Shown: piece after piece, positions 33,141 to 40,858 of the stretch | Layout of the letters: every line of letters starts with the position of its first letter | Position numbering within the stretch: the first letter of the stretch is position 1 | DNA from: Pseudomonadota bacterium | GTDB taxonomy: Bacteria > Myxococcota_A > Bradymonadia > Bradymonadales > GCA-2716585 | Assembly: GCA_005804885.1 (NCBI GenBank) | Contig: SYOX01000186.1 | Span: 1 to 48,811, forward strand | Length of the DNA stretch: 48,811 bases | Reading direction: 5' to 3' | Notes under the pieces: model-generated | The model's database searches: none | Told to the model about the DNA's origin: nothing | The model's input: only the letters and a program-made list of their open reading frames with translations | Position numbers and translations under genes: made by a program

Positions 33141-34166
33141 TCAGGGTTGATCGGCGATCTGGGCGAAGACGGCGTCGAGGCCGACGACGATCCGGGCCAG
33201 GGCGTCGGTGTTGACCTTGTCGGGGGTGTCCTCGGGGGTGTGGTAGTGGGCGTAGCGGAAGAAGGCCGTGTCGGTGATCATGACGCCGGGGTAGCCGACC
33301 TGCCAGAAGGACCAGTGGTCGGAGAAGCCGACGCCGGTGATCCAGTCCGGTGCGGCGAGCCCCTCGGAGGGGAAGCGGGCGACCTGCCGGAAGCGCCCTG
33401 CGGCGTCCTTGACCAGCGCGCTCGATCCGGTGTCGCCGACGAAGCCGACGAAGTTGGCCGCATCGGGGTAGAGCCAGGAGAAGGGCGCGGGGTACTGCTG
33501 GCTGCCAGGGGCGTCGGAGAAGAAGCCCAGGGTGTCGAGCGCGAACATGGCGACGATGTCGTCGCCGCGCGCTCGGCACATGCGGGCGTAGACGAGGCTG
33601 CCCATCTCCTCCTGCTGGAAGAAGGGCGGCTCCTCGTTGGGGAAGAAGACAAAGCGCATGGATCGCGCTGGTTTGCGCGCCGAGGCCAGCCGTGCCAGCT
33701 CCAGCAGGGCGGCGACCCCGGCGCCGTTGTCGTTGGCGCCGGGAGAGCCCTCGACCGAGTCGTAGTGGGCGCCGACGAGGACGATCTGGTCGGGGCGGGC
33801 GTGGCCGGTGAGGGTGACCTCCAGGCTGGCGACCTCGACGCCGCGGCTCTTGTAGGGGTATCGGGCGACGCTCAGGCCGGCCTGCTCAAGCGCCCCGGTC
33901 AAGTAGCGCTCGGCGGCCGCGAGGCGCTCGGGGCGCCACACGTTGCGCTCGCCGATCTCGCCGCCGAGCGTGTCGACGTGAACCTGGAGGCGCCGCCGCG
34001 CGTCGAGCTGGGGATCGGTGGGCGCGGGCAGCGTCCCCTGGAAGGACTGGCCGGGCATCCGGGTGGCGATGCAGGCGCCGCAGAAGGGGGCCGAGAGCAG
34101 CGCGAGCGCGGCGGCGCCGATCTTGGCGAGCCTCCGTCGGTCCCAGCGCGGCGAGTCGTGCGTCAT
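33141..34166 (-). CDS. M28 family zinc aminopeptidase, probably lipidated
   Basis: 341 residues from ATG 34166, with GGAGGA just upstream. The N-terminus has a twin-arginine-like RRRLAKIGAAALALLSAP followed by Cys29 and Cys32, so it is exported and perhaps lipidated. The M28 zinc ligands are visible: H134 (VGAHYDS), D146 (PGANDNGAG), E178/E179 (FFPNEEP), D211 (FALDTLGF) and H308 (YAHYHTPED). Members remove N-terminal residues from peptides or cleave related bonds. It heads the operon: the kinase start lies 9 bases beyond its stop. Upstream lies a large inverted repeat rather than another gene. The substrate is unknown. Confidence 0.9.
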   Translation of the reverse strand: MTHDSPRWDRRRLAKIGAAALALLSAPFCGACIATRMPGQSFQGTLPAPTDPQLDARRRLQVHVDTLGGEIGERNVWRPERLAAAERYLTGALEQAGLSVARYPYKSRGVEVASLEVTLTGHARPDQIVLVGAHYDSVEGSPGANDNGAGVAALLELARLASARKPARSMRFVFFPNEEPPFFQQEEMGSLVYARMCRARGDDIVAMFALDTLGFFSDAPGSQQYPAPFSWLYPDAANFVGFVGDTGSSALVKDAAGRFRQVARFPSEGLAAPDWITGVGFSDHWSFWQVGYPGVMITDTAFFRYAHYHTPEDTPDKVNTDALARIVVGLDAVFAQIADQP

Positions 34167-34170
34167 GGTG

Positions 34171-34176
34171 TCCTCC
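34171..34176 (-). promoter_or_regulatory. Ribosome binding site fixing the M28 peptidase start
   Basis: GGAGGA on the minus strand ends four bases before ATG 34166. The upstream in-frame start at 34235 would extend into the inverted repeat. Confidence 0.65.
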
Positions 34177-34205
34177 GTCAAGGGTCCGGCGCGTATTAGC
34201 GTTGT

Positions 34206-34551
34206 TGGGCAGGGCTTCGCACTCCACCCCCCCACTCCACCCCCTGTCCCCCTCCTCCCTCCGGAAGGGAGGCAGTGCCTCTCGGGGGGACGCCCGTATT
34301 ACGGCTTTGGGTGGATCGGGTCCCGCCCCGACGACATCGCGACCCGCCCCAGGCGGCCAGTGATCCCGGCGAAGACTCCTGCGGCCCACCCCCCCGAATC
34401 ATCCTGTCCATCCAACCAGCCCCCCCCGAACCACCTTGCCCGTACTACGAGCGTCCCCCCGAGAGGCACTGCCTCCCTTCCGGAGGGAGGAGGGGGACAG
34501 GGGGTGGAGTGGGGGGTGGAGTGCCGGGGTGGAGTGCGAAGCCCTGCCCAT
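34206..34551. repeat. Long inverted repeat with about 100-bp arms
   Basis: The left arm (34206-34303) begins TGGGCAGGGCTTCGCACTCC, passes through CCCCTGTCCCCCTCCTCCCT and CCGGAAGGGAGGCAGTGCCT, and ends CTCGGGGGGACG. The right arm (34440-34551) is the reverse complement with one extra GGGTGGAGTGCCG-like unit. The loop of about 136 bases has no gene. Arm identity is very high, higher than in the other inverted repeats here. The element lies between the divergent M28 and AIM24 operons. Confidence 0.85.
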
Positions 34552-34557
34552 GAGCGC

Positions 34558-34754
34558 CGACCTTGGCATCGCAAACCGTCGGACCCTGAGCGCTGACCAA
34601 CTGCCTGCGCACCTCTTTAGCGGCGGCCCTGGCGGGGGTCAATGCCGCAGGGGCTTTCGGCGCGGCGCGTGGAGGGGTCGGCGGCGGGCGCTTGACAGCG
34701 GATCGGATGTCTGGGAGAAGGGTGCCTGATTTTGAGCGTGAGAAGTTCCTGACG
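34558..34754. other. Leader region of the AIM24 operon
   Basis: No gene seen. TTGACA at 34692-34697 is a consensus -35 hexamer, but no good -10 follows at normal spacing, so a promoter is only possible. Confidence 0.3.
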
Positions 34755-34774
34755 AGGCGCCCTGGCGCCTTTTT
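34755..34774 (+). terminator. Terminator-like hairpin in the AIM24 leader
   Basis: Stem AGGCGC (34755-34760) and GCGCCT (34765-34770), loop CCTG, followed directly by TTTT (five T in all). It ends 18 bases before the first AIM24 start codon, so it may attenuate the operon or insulate it from upstream transcription. Confidence 0.5.
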
Positions 34775-34792
34775 GAGAGAGGGGGAAGAGGG

Positions 34793-35488
34793 ATGCAACA
34801 CGACGTGGTGCACGGCCCATCCCACGCGTTGCTTCGCGTCAATCTCGATCCGGGCGAGCAGGTGATCACCGAGGCGGGTGCCATGGTGACCTATTCGGAC
34901 GGGATGAAGATGGAGGCGAAGCTCAACGCGGGGCAGAAGGCCGGCTGCATGGCCGTCCTCGCGGCGATCTTCATAGCGTTCGTCCGCAAGCTCGTCGGCG
35001 GGGATTCGTTCTTCGTGAGCCACTTCACGGCGCCGGCCGCGGGGGGATCGGTGACGCTCGCGCCTTCGCTCAACGGGTCGATCGATCACCGCAGGCTGGG
35101 CGCGGGCGAGAAGCTGATGTTGACGGCGGGGGCCTACCTGGCCTCGACGCCGGGGCTGGGCCTGCAGATGCGGTGGGGCGGGTGCTCGGCGATCTTCTCG
35201 AAGGAGGGGGCCTTCTTCGTGGAGGCCGAGGGGCCGGGCGAGCTGTGGTTCAACTCCTACGGCGGCATTCACGCGATCGACGTGGACGGGACCTACATGG
35301 TGGACAACGGGCACATCGTGGCCTTCGATCCGAGCTTGACCTTTACGATCAAGCGGGCGGGCAAGGGCTTGATGGGGTCGATGGCCTCGGGAGAGGGGCT
35401 GGTGTGCCAGTTCGCGGGCAAGGGGAAGGTCTACATCCAGTCGCGCAATGTGGGCGCGCTGGTGTCGTGGCTGGCGAAGATTTCCTGA
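34793..35488 (+). CDS. AIM24 family protein, paralogue 1 of 3
   Basis: 231 residues from ATG 34793 with GGAAGAGGG upstream. AIM24/TIGR00266 (DUF124) proteins are beta-rich and built of repeated strands; their biochemical role in bacteria is not established. Family features here are LDPGEQVITEAGAMVTYSDGMKMEA near the N-terminus, FFVSHFTAP, GSIDHRRLGAGEKLMLTAGAYLAS, GELWFNSYGGIHAIDV and VDNGHIVAFDPSLTFTIKRAG near the end. A hydrophobic segment around residues 52-68 (CMAVLAAIFIAFV) is absent from the two downstream paralogues and may touch the membrane. It is the first gene of a three-gene cluster with 45- and 25-base gaps. Confidence 0.9.
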   Translation: MQHDVVHGPSHALLRVNLDPGEQVITEAGAMVTYSDGMKMEAKLNAGQKAGCMAVLAAIFIAFVRKLVGGDSFFVSHFTAPAAGGSVTLAPSLNGSIDHRRLGAGEKLMLTAGAYLASTPGLGLQMRWGGCSAIFSKEGAFFVEAEGPGELWFNSYGGIHAIDVDGTYMVDNGHIVAFDPSLTFTIKRAGKGLMGSMASGEGLVCQFAGKGKVYIQSRNVGALVSWLAKIS

Positions 35489-35533
35489 GGGGCCGCGGGC
35501 CTCAGGGGCGCTCGCGCCCCGGGAGCGAGACAC

Positions 35534-36202
35534 ATGGACATTGAGATCATACATCGGCCCGGCGCGGCGCTGGCGCGCTGCGTGGTGAAGCCCGGAGACT
35601 CTCCCTTGAGGGTGGAGGCCGGGGCGATGGTCGGGCGCAGCGTCAACATCACCATGGAGACGCAGTCCGGCGGGATGATGAAGGGCATGAAGGCGATGCT
35701 CGGCGGCGAGTCCTTCTTCATGAACAAGTTCACGGCGACGGGGTCGGCCGGCGAGGTGCTCGTCGGGGCGGCGCTGCCGGGCGATCTGGAGGTGGTGGAG
35801 GTGTCGTCGTCGCAGGGCTGGAACGTCGCCCAGGGCGCCTTCATCGCCTGCGAGGACACGGTCGCGATCGAGACGAAGTTCGGGGGCCTCAAGGCGATGT
35901 TCTCGGGCACGGGGCTGGCGCACTTGAAGGCCACGGGCAGCGGCCGGCTGGTGATCGGGGCCTTCGGGGCCTTCGAGGCGCTGGACGTGGACGGCAGCCT
36001 GATCGTGGACAACGGGCACGTGGTGGCCTGGACCTCGGGGCTCGATTACAAGATCTCCAAGGCTGGCGGGGGGTTCATCGCCGCCTATCTGTCGGGCGAG
36101 GGCGCCGTGTGCCGCTTCAGCGGCCAGGGCCGGGTCTTGATCCAGACGCGCAACGCGACGGCCTTCGGGCAGTTCATCGGCAAGATGATGCCGCCGGTCT
36201 AG
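35534..36202 (+). CDS. AIM24 family protein, paralogue 2 of 3
   Basis: 222 residues from ATG 35534 with GGGAGCGAG upstream. It has the same family landmarks as its neighbours: LRVEAGAMVGRSVNITMET, MLGGESFFMNKFTATGSAGEVLVG, GLAHLKATGSGRLVIGAFGAFEALDV, DNGHVVAWTSGLDYKISKAGGGF and GRVLIQTRN. It shares EAGAMVGR and MLGGES with paralogue 3, so these two look closest. The three genes may form a hetero-oligomeric assembly; this is inference from tandem arrangement only. The function is unknown. Confidence 0.9.
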   Translation: MDIEIIHRPGAALARCVVKPGDSPLRVEAGAMVGRSVNITMETQSGGMMKGMKAMLGGESFFMNKFTATGSAGEVLVGAALPGDLEVVEVSSSQGWNVAQGAFIACEDTVAIETKFGGLKAMFSGTGLAHLKATGSGRLVIGAFGAFEALDVDGSLIVDNGHVVAWTSGLDYKISKAGGGFIAAYLSGEGAVCRFSGQGRVLIQTRNATAFGQFIGKMMPPV

Positions 36203-36227
36203 GACCTCTTCGGGAGCAAAGAGAGAG

Positions 36228-36929
36228 ATGCGATTCAACATCACCCAGCGGCCCGACGCCAGCATGCTCGACGTCGTCTTTGAGCAGGCCGGCGAGAAGC
36301 TCATCGCCGAGGCCGGCGCCATGGTGGGTCGGGATTCGGCCCTTGAGATGACCACCGCGATCCGCGGCGGCCTGGGCGCGGCGCTCAAGCGCAAGATGCT
36401 CGGCGGCGAGTCCCTCTTTCAAAACACCTTCACGGCCTCGGCGGCCGGCGAGCGCCTCCAGATCGCCCCGCCGACCGAGGGCGACGTGATGCACATCAAG
36501 ATGACCCCCGAGATGGGGGCCATCTTCATCCAGTCCTCGGGCTACCTGGCCTCGACCGAGGGGATCGAGCTGGACACGAAGTGGGGCGGTGCCAAGGGCT
36601 TCTTCTCCGGCGCCGGCCTCTTCCTGGTCAAGGCCTCGGGGCAAGGCGACCTCTTCATCAACTCCTTCGGCGCCATCCACGAGATCCCCGTCGGCCAGCC
36701 CGGCACGATGGGGCAGGGCGGCTACGTCGTGGACACCGGCCACATCCTGGCCTTCTCCGAAGGGGCCACCTACAACGTCGAGCGGGTCGGCGGCCTCAAG
36801 TCCTTCTTGACCTCCGGCGAGGGCCTCGTGGCGCGCTTCGGTGGCCAAGGCAAGGTGTGGCTCAACACCCGCAATGCCAGCGCGCTGGCCTCCTTCCTGT
36901 GGGCCTTCCGACCCCGCAAGAGCAACTGA
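36228..36929 (+). CDS. AIM24 family protein, paralogue 3 of 3
   Basis: 233 residues from ATG 36228 with GAGAGAG upstream. Landmarks: EKLIAEAGAMVGRDSALEM, MLGGESLFQNTFTASAAGERL, IFIQSSGYLASTEGIELDTKWGGAKGFFSGAGLFLVKASG, LFINSFGAIHEIPV, VDTGHILAFSEGATYNVERVGGLKSFLTSGEG and GKVWLNTRN. The gap to the convergent short-chain dehydrogenase gene holds a possible hairpin. It is the last member of the AIM24 tandem cluster; function unknown. Confidence 0.9.
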   Translation: MRFNITQRPDASMLDVVFEQAGEKLIAEAGAMVGRDSALEMTTAIRGGLGAALKRKMLGGESLFQNTFTASAAGERLQIAPPTEGDVMHIKMTPEMGAIFIQSSGYLASTEGIELDTKWGGAKGFFSGAGLFLVKASGQGDLFINSFGAIHEIPVGQPGTMGQGGYVVDTGHILAFSEGATYNVERVGGLKSFLTSGEGLVARFGGQGKVWLNTRNASALASFLWAFRPRKSN

Positions 36930-36948
36930 TCCCCTCCTGGAGCGCTGA

Positions 36949-36995
36949 TGGGTTTGACTCCTGTCGACCTCGACGACCTCGGTCCCTCAAACCCA
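36949..36995. terminator. Possible bidirectional hairpin between convergent genes
   Basis: TGGGTTTGA (36949-36957) pairs with TCAAACCCA (36987-36995), a perfect 9-bp stem with a 29-base loop in the 104-base convergent gap. There is no strong T-tract on either side, so termination is uncertain. Confidence 0.3.
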
Positions 36996-37033
36996 CCGGC
37001 GCTCTTGCCCTGCGCGACAGCTGCTCCTTTGAA

Positions 37034-37783
37034 TCAGTTCACCTGGGCCGTCGGCCGCATCAGGATGTCGTGGATCTGGGCGTGCGCCGGCATCCCGAGC
37101 GCGAAGAGGACGGCCTCGGCCACGTCGTCGGCCTCCAGGACCTTGGTGCGCCCGTAGGTCTCGGCGGCGGCGGCCTCGTCCTTGTGGTAGAGGGCCGCGA
37201 ACTCCGTCTCCACGAAGCCAGGGCTCACCGACGTGATCCGTATCGACGAGCCCAGCGCGCGCAGCTCCTGGCGCAGCCCCTCGGTCAGCGCCCGGACGGC
37301 GTGCTTGGTCGCCGCGTAGACGCCGCTGCCCGTCGGCACCCTGTGCGCCGCCATCGAAGAGATGTGGACGACGTGCCCCGCGTCCCCGCGCGCCCTCATG
37401 TCGGAGATCGCCTCGCGCGTGCAGACGCACAGCGCCAGGACGTTGACCTCCAGCATCTCGCGCCAGTGCTCCGTGGCGCCGTCGATCAGCGGCGCGCTGT
37501 GCCCAAGCCCCGCGTTGTTGACCAGCGCGTCCACGCCACCCCAGCGCGACCGAACGGCGTCGAACATCTCCAGGATCTGCGCCTCTTTACGGAGATCAGC
37601 CTGGATCGGCATGAACTCGATCCCCTCGCCTTGCAGCCTCGCGCGCAGCCCTTCGAGGCGCTCGATCCGCCGGGCGCAGCCGACCACCCTCATCCCCGCT
37701 CTCCCCAGCGCGACGGCGGTCGCCTCCCCGATCCCCGCCGAGGCCCCCGTGACCAGCGCCACCTTCCCCTCCCATCTCCTCAT
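37034..37783 (-). CDS. Short-chain dehydrogenase/reductase
   Basis: 249 residues from ATG 37783, with GGAGGGGGG about eight bases upstream. This is a classical SDR: NAD(P)-binding TGASAGIG (residues 13-20), the NNAG motif, catalytic Ser in VVHISSMAA and YAATK for the Tyr and Lys. Basic residues follow the second strand ([10 protein letters not shown]), suggesting NADPH preference. The C-terminus ends [10 protein letters not shown] as in the YdfG/DHRS11-like group, which oxidises or reduces small hydroxy acids or carbonyl compounds. The substrate cannot be specified. Its ATG overlaps the stop of the TPR gene (ATGA), so the two are translationally coupled, although no functional link is obvious. 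Confidence 0.92.
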   Translation of the reverse strand: MRRWEGKVALVTGASAGIGEATAVALGRAGMRVVGCARRIERLEGLRARLQGEGIEFMPIQADLRKEAQILEMFDAVRSRWGGVDALVNNAGLGHSAPLIDGATEHWREMLEVNVLALCVCTREAISDMRARGDAGHVVHISSMAAHRVPTGSGVYAATKHAVRALTEGLRQELRALGSSIRITSVSPGFVETEFAALYHKDEAAAAETYGRTKVLEADDVAEAVLFALGMPAHAQIHDILMRPTAQVN

Positions 37784-40617
37784 CGATCCAGCCCCCCTCC
37801 TGGCGCCTCGCCTTCAGGCGCCTCGTTGTCGTGATCCGCGTCGTGGTTCTCGTGGTCGTGTCTTGCGCGCGGATCGTCGAGGTTTGCCCTCGGGCCGAGG
37901 TCTTCGGCGCCGAAGACCTCGGCCCGCAGCGCCGCGCAGGGCTCGGAGATCGCGAAGCGCGCGAGCTCCCCGAGGCGCAGCGCGAGCTCCTCGTAGACCC
38001 TGCGGCCCTCGGCGTCGCGGCGATCCAGGACGGGGGCGAGGCCGTAGCGCCGGACAGCGGGGATCTCCACGATGGCGTGGGGCGAGAGGCGCAGGATGGA
38101 CAGGATGGCGGCGTCGAGGTCGTCGCACACCAGCAGGCCGACGCGGTCGGCGGTGTACATGGCGCCGCGGGCGAAGTCCGCGAGCTGTTCGCGGACGAGG
38201 TTTTCTGCCGAGTGATCGTCGCGCTCTGCCGCCTGCGTGGCCCCGCGGGCCTTGGAGAGGGCGCCTTGCAGGAGGGTGTTGGCGCCCTCGCCGACGGCCC
38301 CGCCCTTGATCCGGGCCTCGGCGGCGGCCAGCAGCTTGCCGACGGCCGCGCCGTCGGTGCGCTTCTGCAGGGCCGCGACCCACTTGAGCGCCACCCCGTC
38401 GGTCAGCTTGCCCAGCAGCGCGCCCGCCGGGACGAGGCTCAAGACCGTCATCAGGCCGTCGAGCGATCGCGCCCCGACCGAGGCCCAGAACTCCGAGCTG
38501 GTCAGGATCAGGTGCCCGACCCGGATGTGGGCCAGCTGGCTGCCGACGGCGAAGGCCAGCTGCGGCGGCGACAGGAAGCGCTCGGAGCCCGGATCGAGGT
38601 GCTGCGATCCGAGCAGGATGAAGGGCGCCGCGCTCTGCCCCAGCGCGCGGATGCCGCTGCTGTCGTGGCTCAAGAAGCAGCGCGGGGTCGGGATCGAGAG
38701 CAGGTGCGCAGCCTGGACGAGCAGGTCGCTCAGCGCCGGGTGGCTCAGAGCGTCGATCCTCTGGCAATGGCGCTCGATGTCCCCCGTGTCCTTGCGCTGG
38801 GCCACGAGGCCGCCGATCCACTTCTGGGCCTGGACCCGAGAGGCTCGCTCGTCGGGGTGGGTCAGATCCTCGTCCACCTGCGCGGGCGACAGCGGCCTGG
38901 CATGATCAGGGATCGCGGCGGCCTGGCTGGCTCCATGTCTCGTGACCGCCTCCGCGCCGAGCGCGTCAAAGGCCTTTGGCTGAAGAAAGCGCAGCAAGAT
39001 CGAGGCGTTGGCGATGGATACGGCCAGCGCTGGCGCCCGGCCTGCCAAGGCGAAGAGGCGCTCGAAGGCCGCCAGGCAGGCCGGCTCCTGGCCGATCAAG
39101 GTCAGATATCGGCGCGCGGCCTCCTCGAAGCGCTCCAACTCCACGAGCAGCGCGCCGACCTCCAGGCACGCCGACCTCAGCGCATCGTCGCCCTCACCCA
39201 CCGCTGAGAGGGGTTCCTGGGGGGTTGTGTCCAGCGGCTCGCCCGCAGCCACGCCCACGCCCGCTACCTCATTTAGATCGCCGCGCGGCACCAGATCGCC
39301 GCGCTGCGCCTGATCGCTGCGCGGAACCTGATCGCTGCGAGGCGCTGGATCGCCGCGCTGCGCCTGATCGCCGCGCTGCGCTTGATCGCCGCGCTGCGCT
39401 TGATCGCCGCGAGGCGCCTGATCGCCGCGCTGCGCCTTGGCGTCGGGGCCTGCGCCCTCCTGCCGGGGTGTCGCGTCTGCGGCGAGCAGCGGCAGCCCGT
39501 GGGGAGACAGTCGTCCGTTGATGAAGGCGTCAAAGAGGGCGATGGCCTCGTCGGCGCGCCCGGCTCGCCGCAAGTCGCGAGCCTGTCGGAGCGTGTGGAG
39601 ATCCTGGCCGGGGTTCTGGGCGGCGAGCCGGGCGTGGACCTGTGCGCTGGCCGCGTACTGGCCGCTGGCCCGATGCCCCGCGGCCAGCCATCGCCACCAC
39701 CCCTCGTCCTTCATCCCCAGCGCCTCCGATTCCGCGATCAGATCGCTCCCCTGGCCGTTGTCCGAGGCGAGGGCGAGCGCCTTGACGATCTCGCCCTCGC
39801 GGCTCAGGGCGCGCAGGGCGCGGGCGAGCTTGAGGGCGAGCAGGGCGCGCCGCGCCGGCCGGGACCCTGGGGGCAGGAGGGCGTCGGCGGCGTGGAGCAG
39901 CTCGGCGGCGGGGGCCCAGAGCTTGCGGCGGGCGTGCTCCTCGGCGGCCTCGACGAGCGCGTCGTGCGGCGGCGCTGCGGCCAGTTCGAAGAGCCGCCGC
40001 AGGCTGCCCGCGTCGATGACGGGGCCTTCGAATATCGGCGCCTCGCCGCTGAAGAAGGTGTCGCGGGCGACGCGGTGATCGCAGCGCAGGCCCTCGCGCG
40101 GGAGGATCTTCCAGAAGACGCCTTCGAAATCGGGCACGACGGCCACGATCGCCGCGCGCCGTTCCGTGGCCAGGAACCAGAGCGGCGCCGAAGCCGGCCA
40201 CTTGACCTGGGTGGCGGTCTGGAGCAGGCCAAGGACGCGCTCGTCGGGTTCGAGGCGCGCTGCCACGGCGCGCAGCAGCGCCTCAGGGGCCTTCTCGATC
40301 CACAGCGCGCCCATGCGCGGCAAGGTCACGGGCGACAAATCGAGGTCGCCCTCCTTCGCATCCTCCTTCGTAAGATCGCGCGAAGGCTCAGGATCTTCGC
40401 CGAGGTGGTGATCAGGATCGCCCTCGTTCGGCGACTCCAGCGGCGCTGGCGCTTCGAAGCCCTCCATCTGGGGTTCGGAAAGGGCGGCCTCAGCGGGTTG
40501 GGGTTCGCGCGGGGGATCTCCGTCGGGTCGGGGATCTTGCGAGGGCGCCTCGGCGGGCCGGGGCTCCTGCGGCGCTTCGGCGGAGAGGGCGTGGGGCAGG
40601 CTGGGCAGATCGCTCAT
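37780..40617 (-). CDS. TPR-like protein with degenerate M48-peptidase-like domain
   Basis: 945 residues from ATG 40617 (ATGGAG precedes it; the open frame further upstream to 41205 lacks family features and opposes the next gene). Residues 1-100 are Pro/Glu/Ala-rich and disordered. The middle has tetratricopeptide-like helices ([80 protein letters not shown]) interrupted by nine hexapeptide units of AQRGDQ type. Around residues 690-700 lies [14 protein letters not shown], which lines up with the HExxH region of M48-like peptidases but has Ser-Gln for His-Glu, so it is probably inactive. It ends in a charged His/Asp/Glu tail. No clear family name; the function is unknown. Confidence 0.8.
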   Translation of the reverse strand: MSDLPSLPHALSAEAPQEPRPAEAPSQDPRPDGDPPREPQPAEAALSEPQMEGFEAPAPLESPNEGDPDHHLGEDPEPSRDLTKEDAKEGDLDLSPVTLPRMGALWIEKAPEALLRAVAARLEPDERVLGLLQTATQVKWPASAPLWFLATERRAAIVAVVPDFEGVFWKILPREGLRCDHRVARDTFFSGEAPIFEGPVIDAGSLRRLFELAAAPPHDALVEAAEEHARRKLWAPAAELLHAADALLPPGSRPARRALLALKLARALRALSREGEIVKALALASDNGQGSDLIAESEALGMKDEGWWRWLAAGHRASGQYAASAQVHARLAAQNPGQDLHTLRQARDLRRAGRADEAIALFDAFINGRLSPHGLPLLAADATPRQEGAGPDAKAQRGDQAPRGDQAQRGDQAQRGDQAQRGDPAPRSDQVPRSDQAQRGDLVPRGDLNEVAGVGVAAGEPLDTTPQEPLSAVGEGDDALRSACLEVGALLVELERFEEAARRYLTLIGQEPACLAAFERLFALAGRAPALAVSIANASILLRFLQPKAFDALGAEAVTRHGASQAAAIPDHARPLSPAQVDEDLTHPDERASRVQAQKWIGGLVAQRKDTGDIERHCQRIDALSHPALSDLLVQAAHLLSIPTPRCFLSHDSSGIRALGQSAAPFILLGSQHLDPGSERFLSPPQLAFAVGSQLAHIRVGHLILTSSEFWASVGARSLDGLMTVLSLVPAGALLGKLTDGVALKWVAALQKRTDGAAVGKLLAAAEARIKGGAVGEGANTLLQGALSKARGATQAAERDDHSAENLVREQLADFARGAMYTADRVGLLVCDDLDAAILSILRLSPHAIVEIPAVRRYGLAPVLDRRDAEGRRVYEELALRLGELARFAISEPCAALRAEVFGAEDLGPRANLDDPRARHDHENHDADHDNEAPEGEAPGGGLDR
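39276..39437 (-). repeat. 18-bp tandem repeat, nine units, within the TPR-like gene
   Basis: Units of GATCGCCGCGCTGCGCCT with variations, exactly 18 bases apart, encode (A/V)(Q/P)R(G/S)D(Q/P/L) hexapeptides. The regular period and in-frame length suggest expansion by slippage. Confidence 0.9.
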
Positions 40618-40796
40618 GGGGCTCCATCCGGCGCGTCCAAGTGCGTGAGGCGCCATGATACCACACACCGCCAGCACAGGATCCACCGGAACAGCCGATC
40701 CCTCCTCGTCCGTCAACGAAGTCGACTTGGCGATTGCCCTGCCCAGATCCCGATGGGGTCTTGCGCGCGAGGGGCGTGGCCGAATACAAGGAGGGC

Positions 40797-40817
40797 GGCG
40801 GCGCGTTTCGCGCCGCC
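40797..40817. promoter_or_regulatory. GC-rich hairpin in the leader of the catabolic operon
   Basis: A perfect 9-bp stem, GGCGGCGCG (40797-40805) and CGCGCCGCC (40809-40817), with a TTT loop. It ends 41 bases before the operon's first ATG, within the 241-base divergent gap. With no T-tract it is not a standard terminator. It may act on mRNA stability or as a protein site. Confidence 0.4.
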
Positions 40818-40858
40818 GAGCGTGGCGATGGAGCCGGGTGGCGGCAGAGAGGTCGAAG

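Noticed and set aside
39276..39437. Regular 18-bp repeats considered as a CRISPR array.
   Set aside because: Units are contiguous with no unique spacers and lie in frame within a coding sequence; no cas genes are near.
40655..40858. N-terminal extension of the fusion enzyme to an upstream start.
   Set aside because: The 68 extra residues are Arg/Ser-rich with no dehydrogenase similarity, the leader hairpin lies inside, and ATG 40859 has a good ribosome site at the normal family start.
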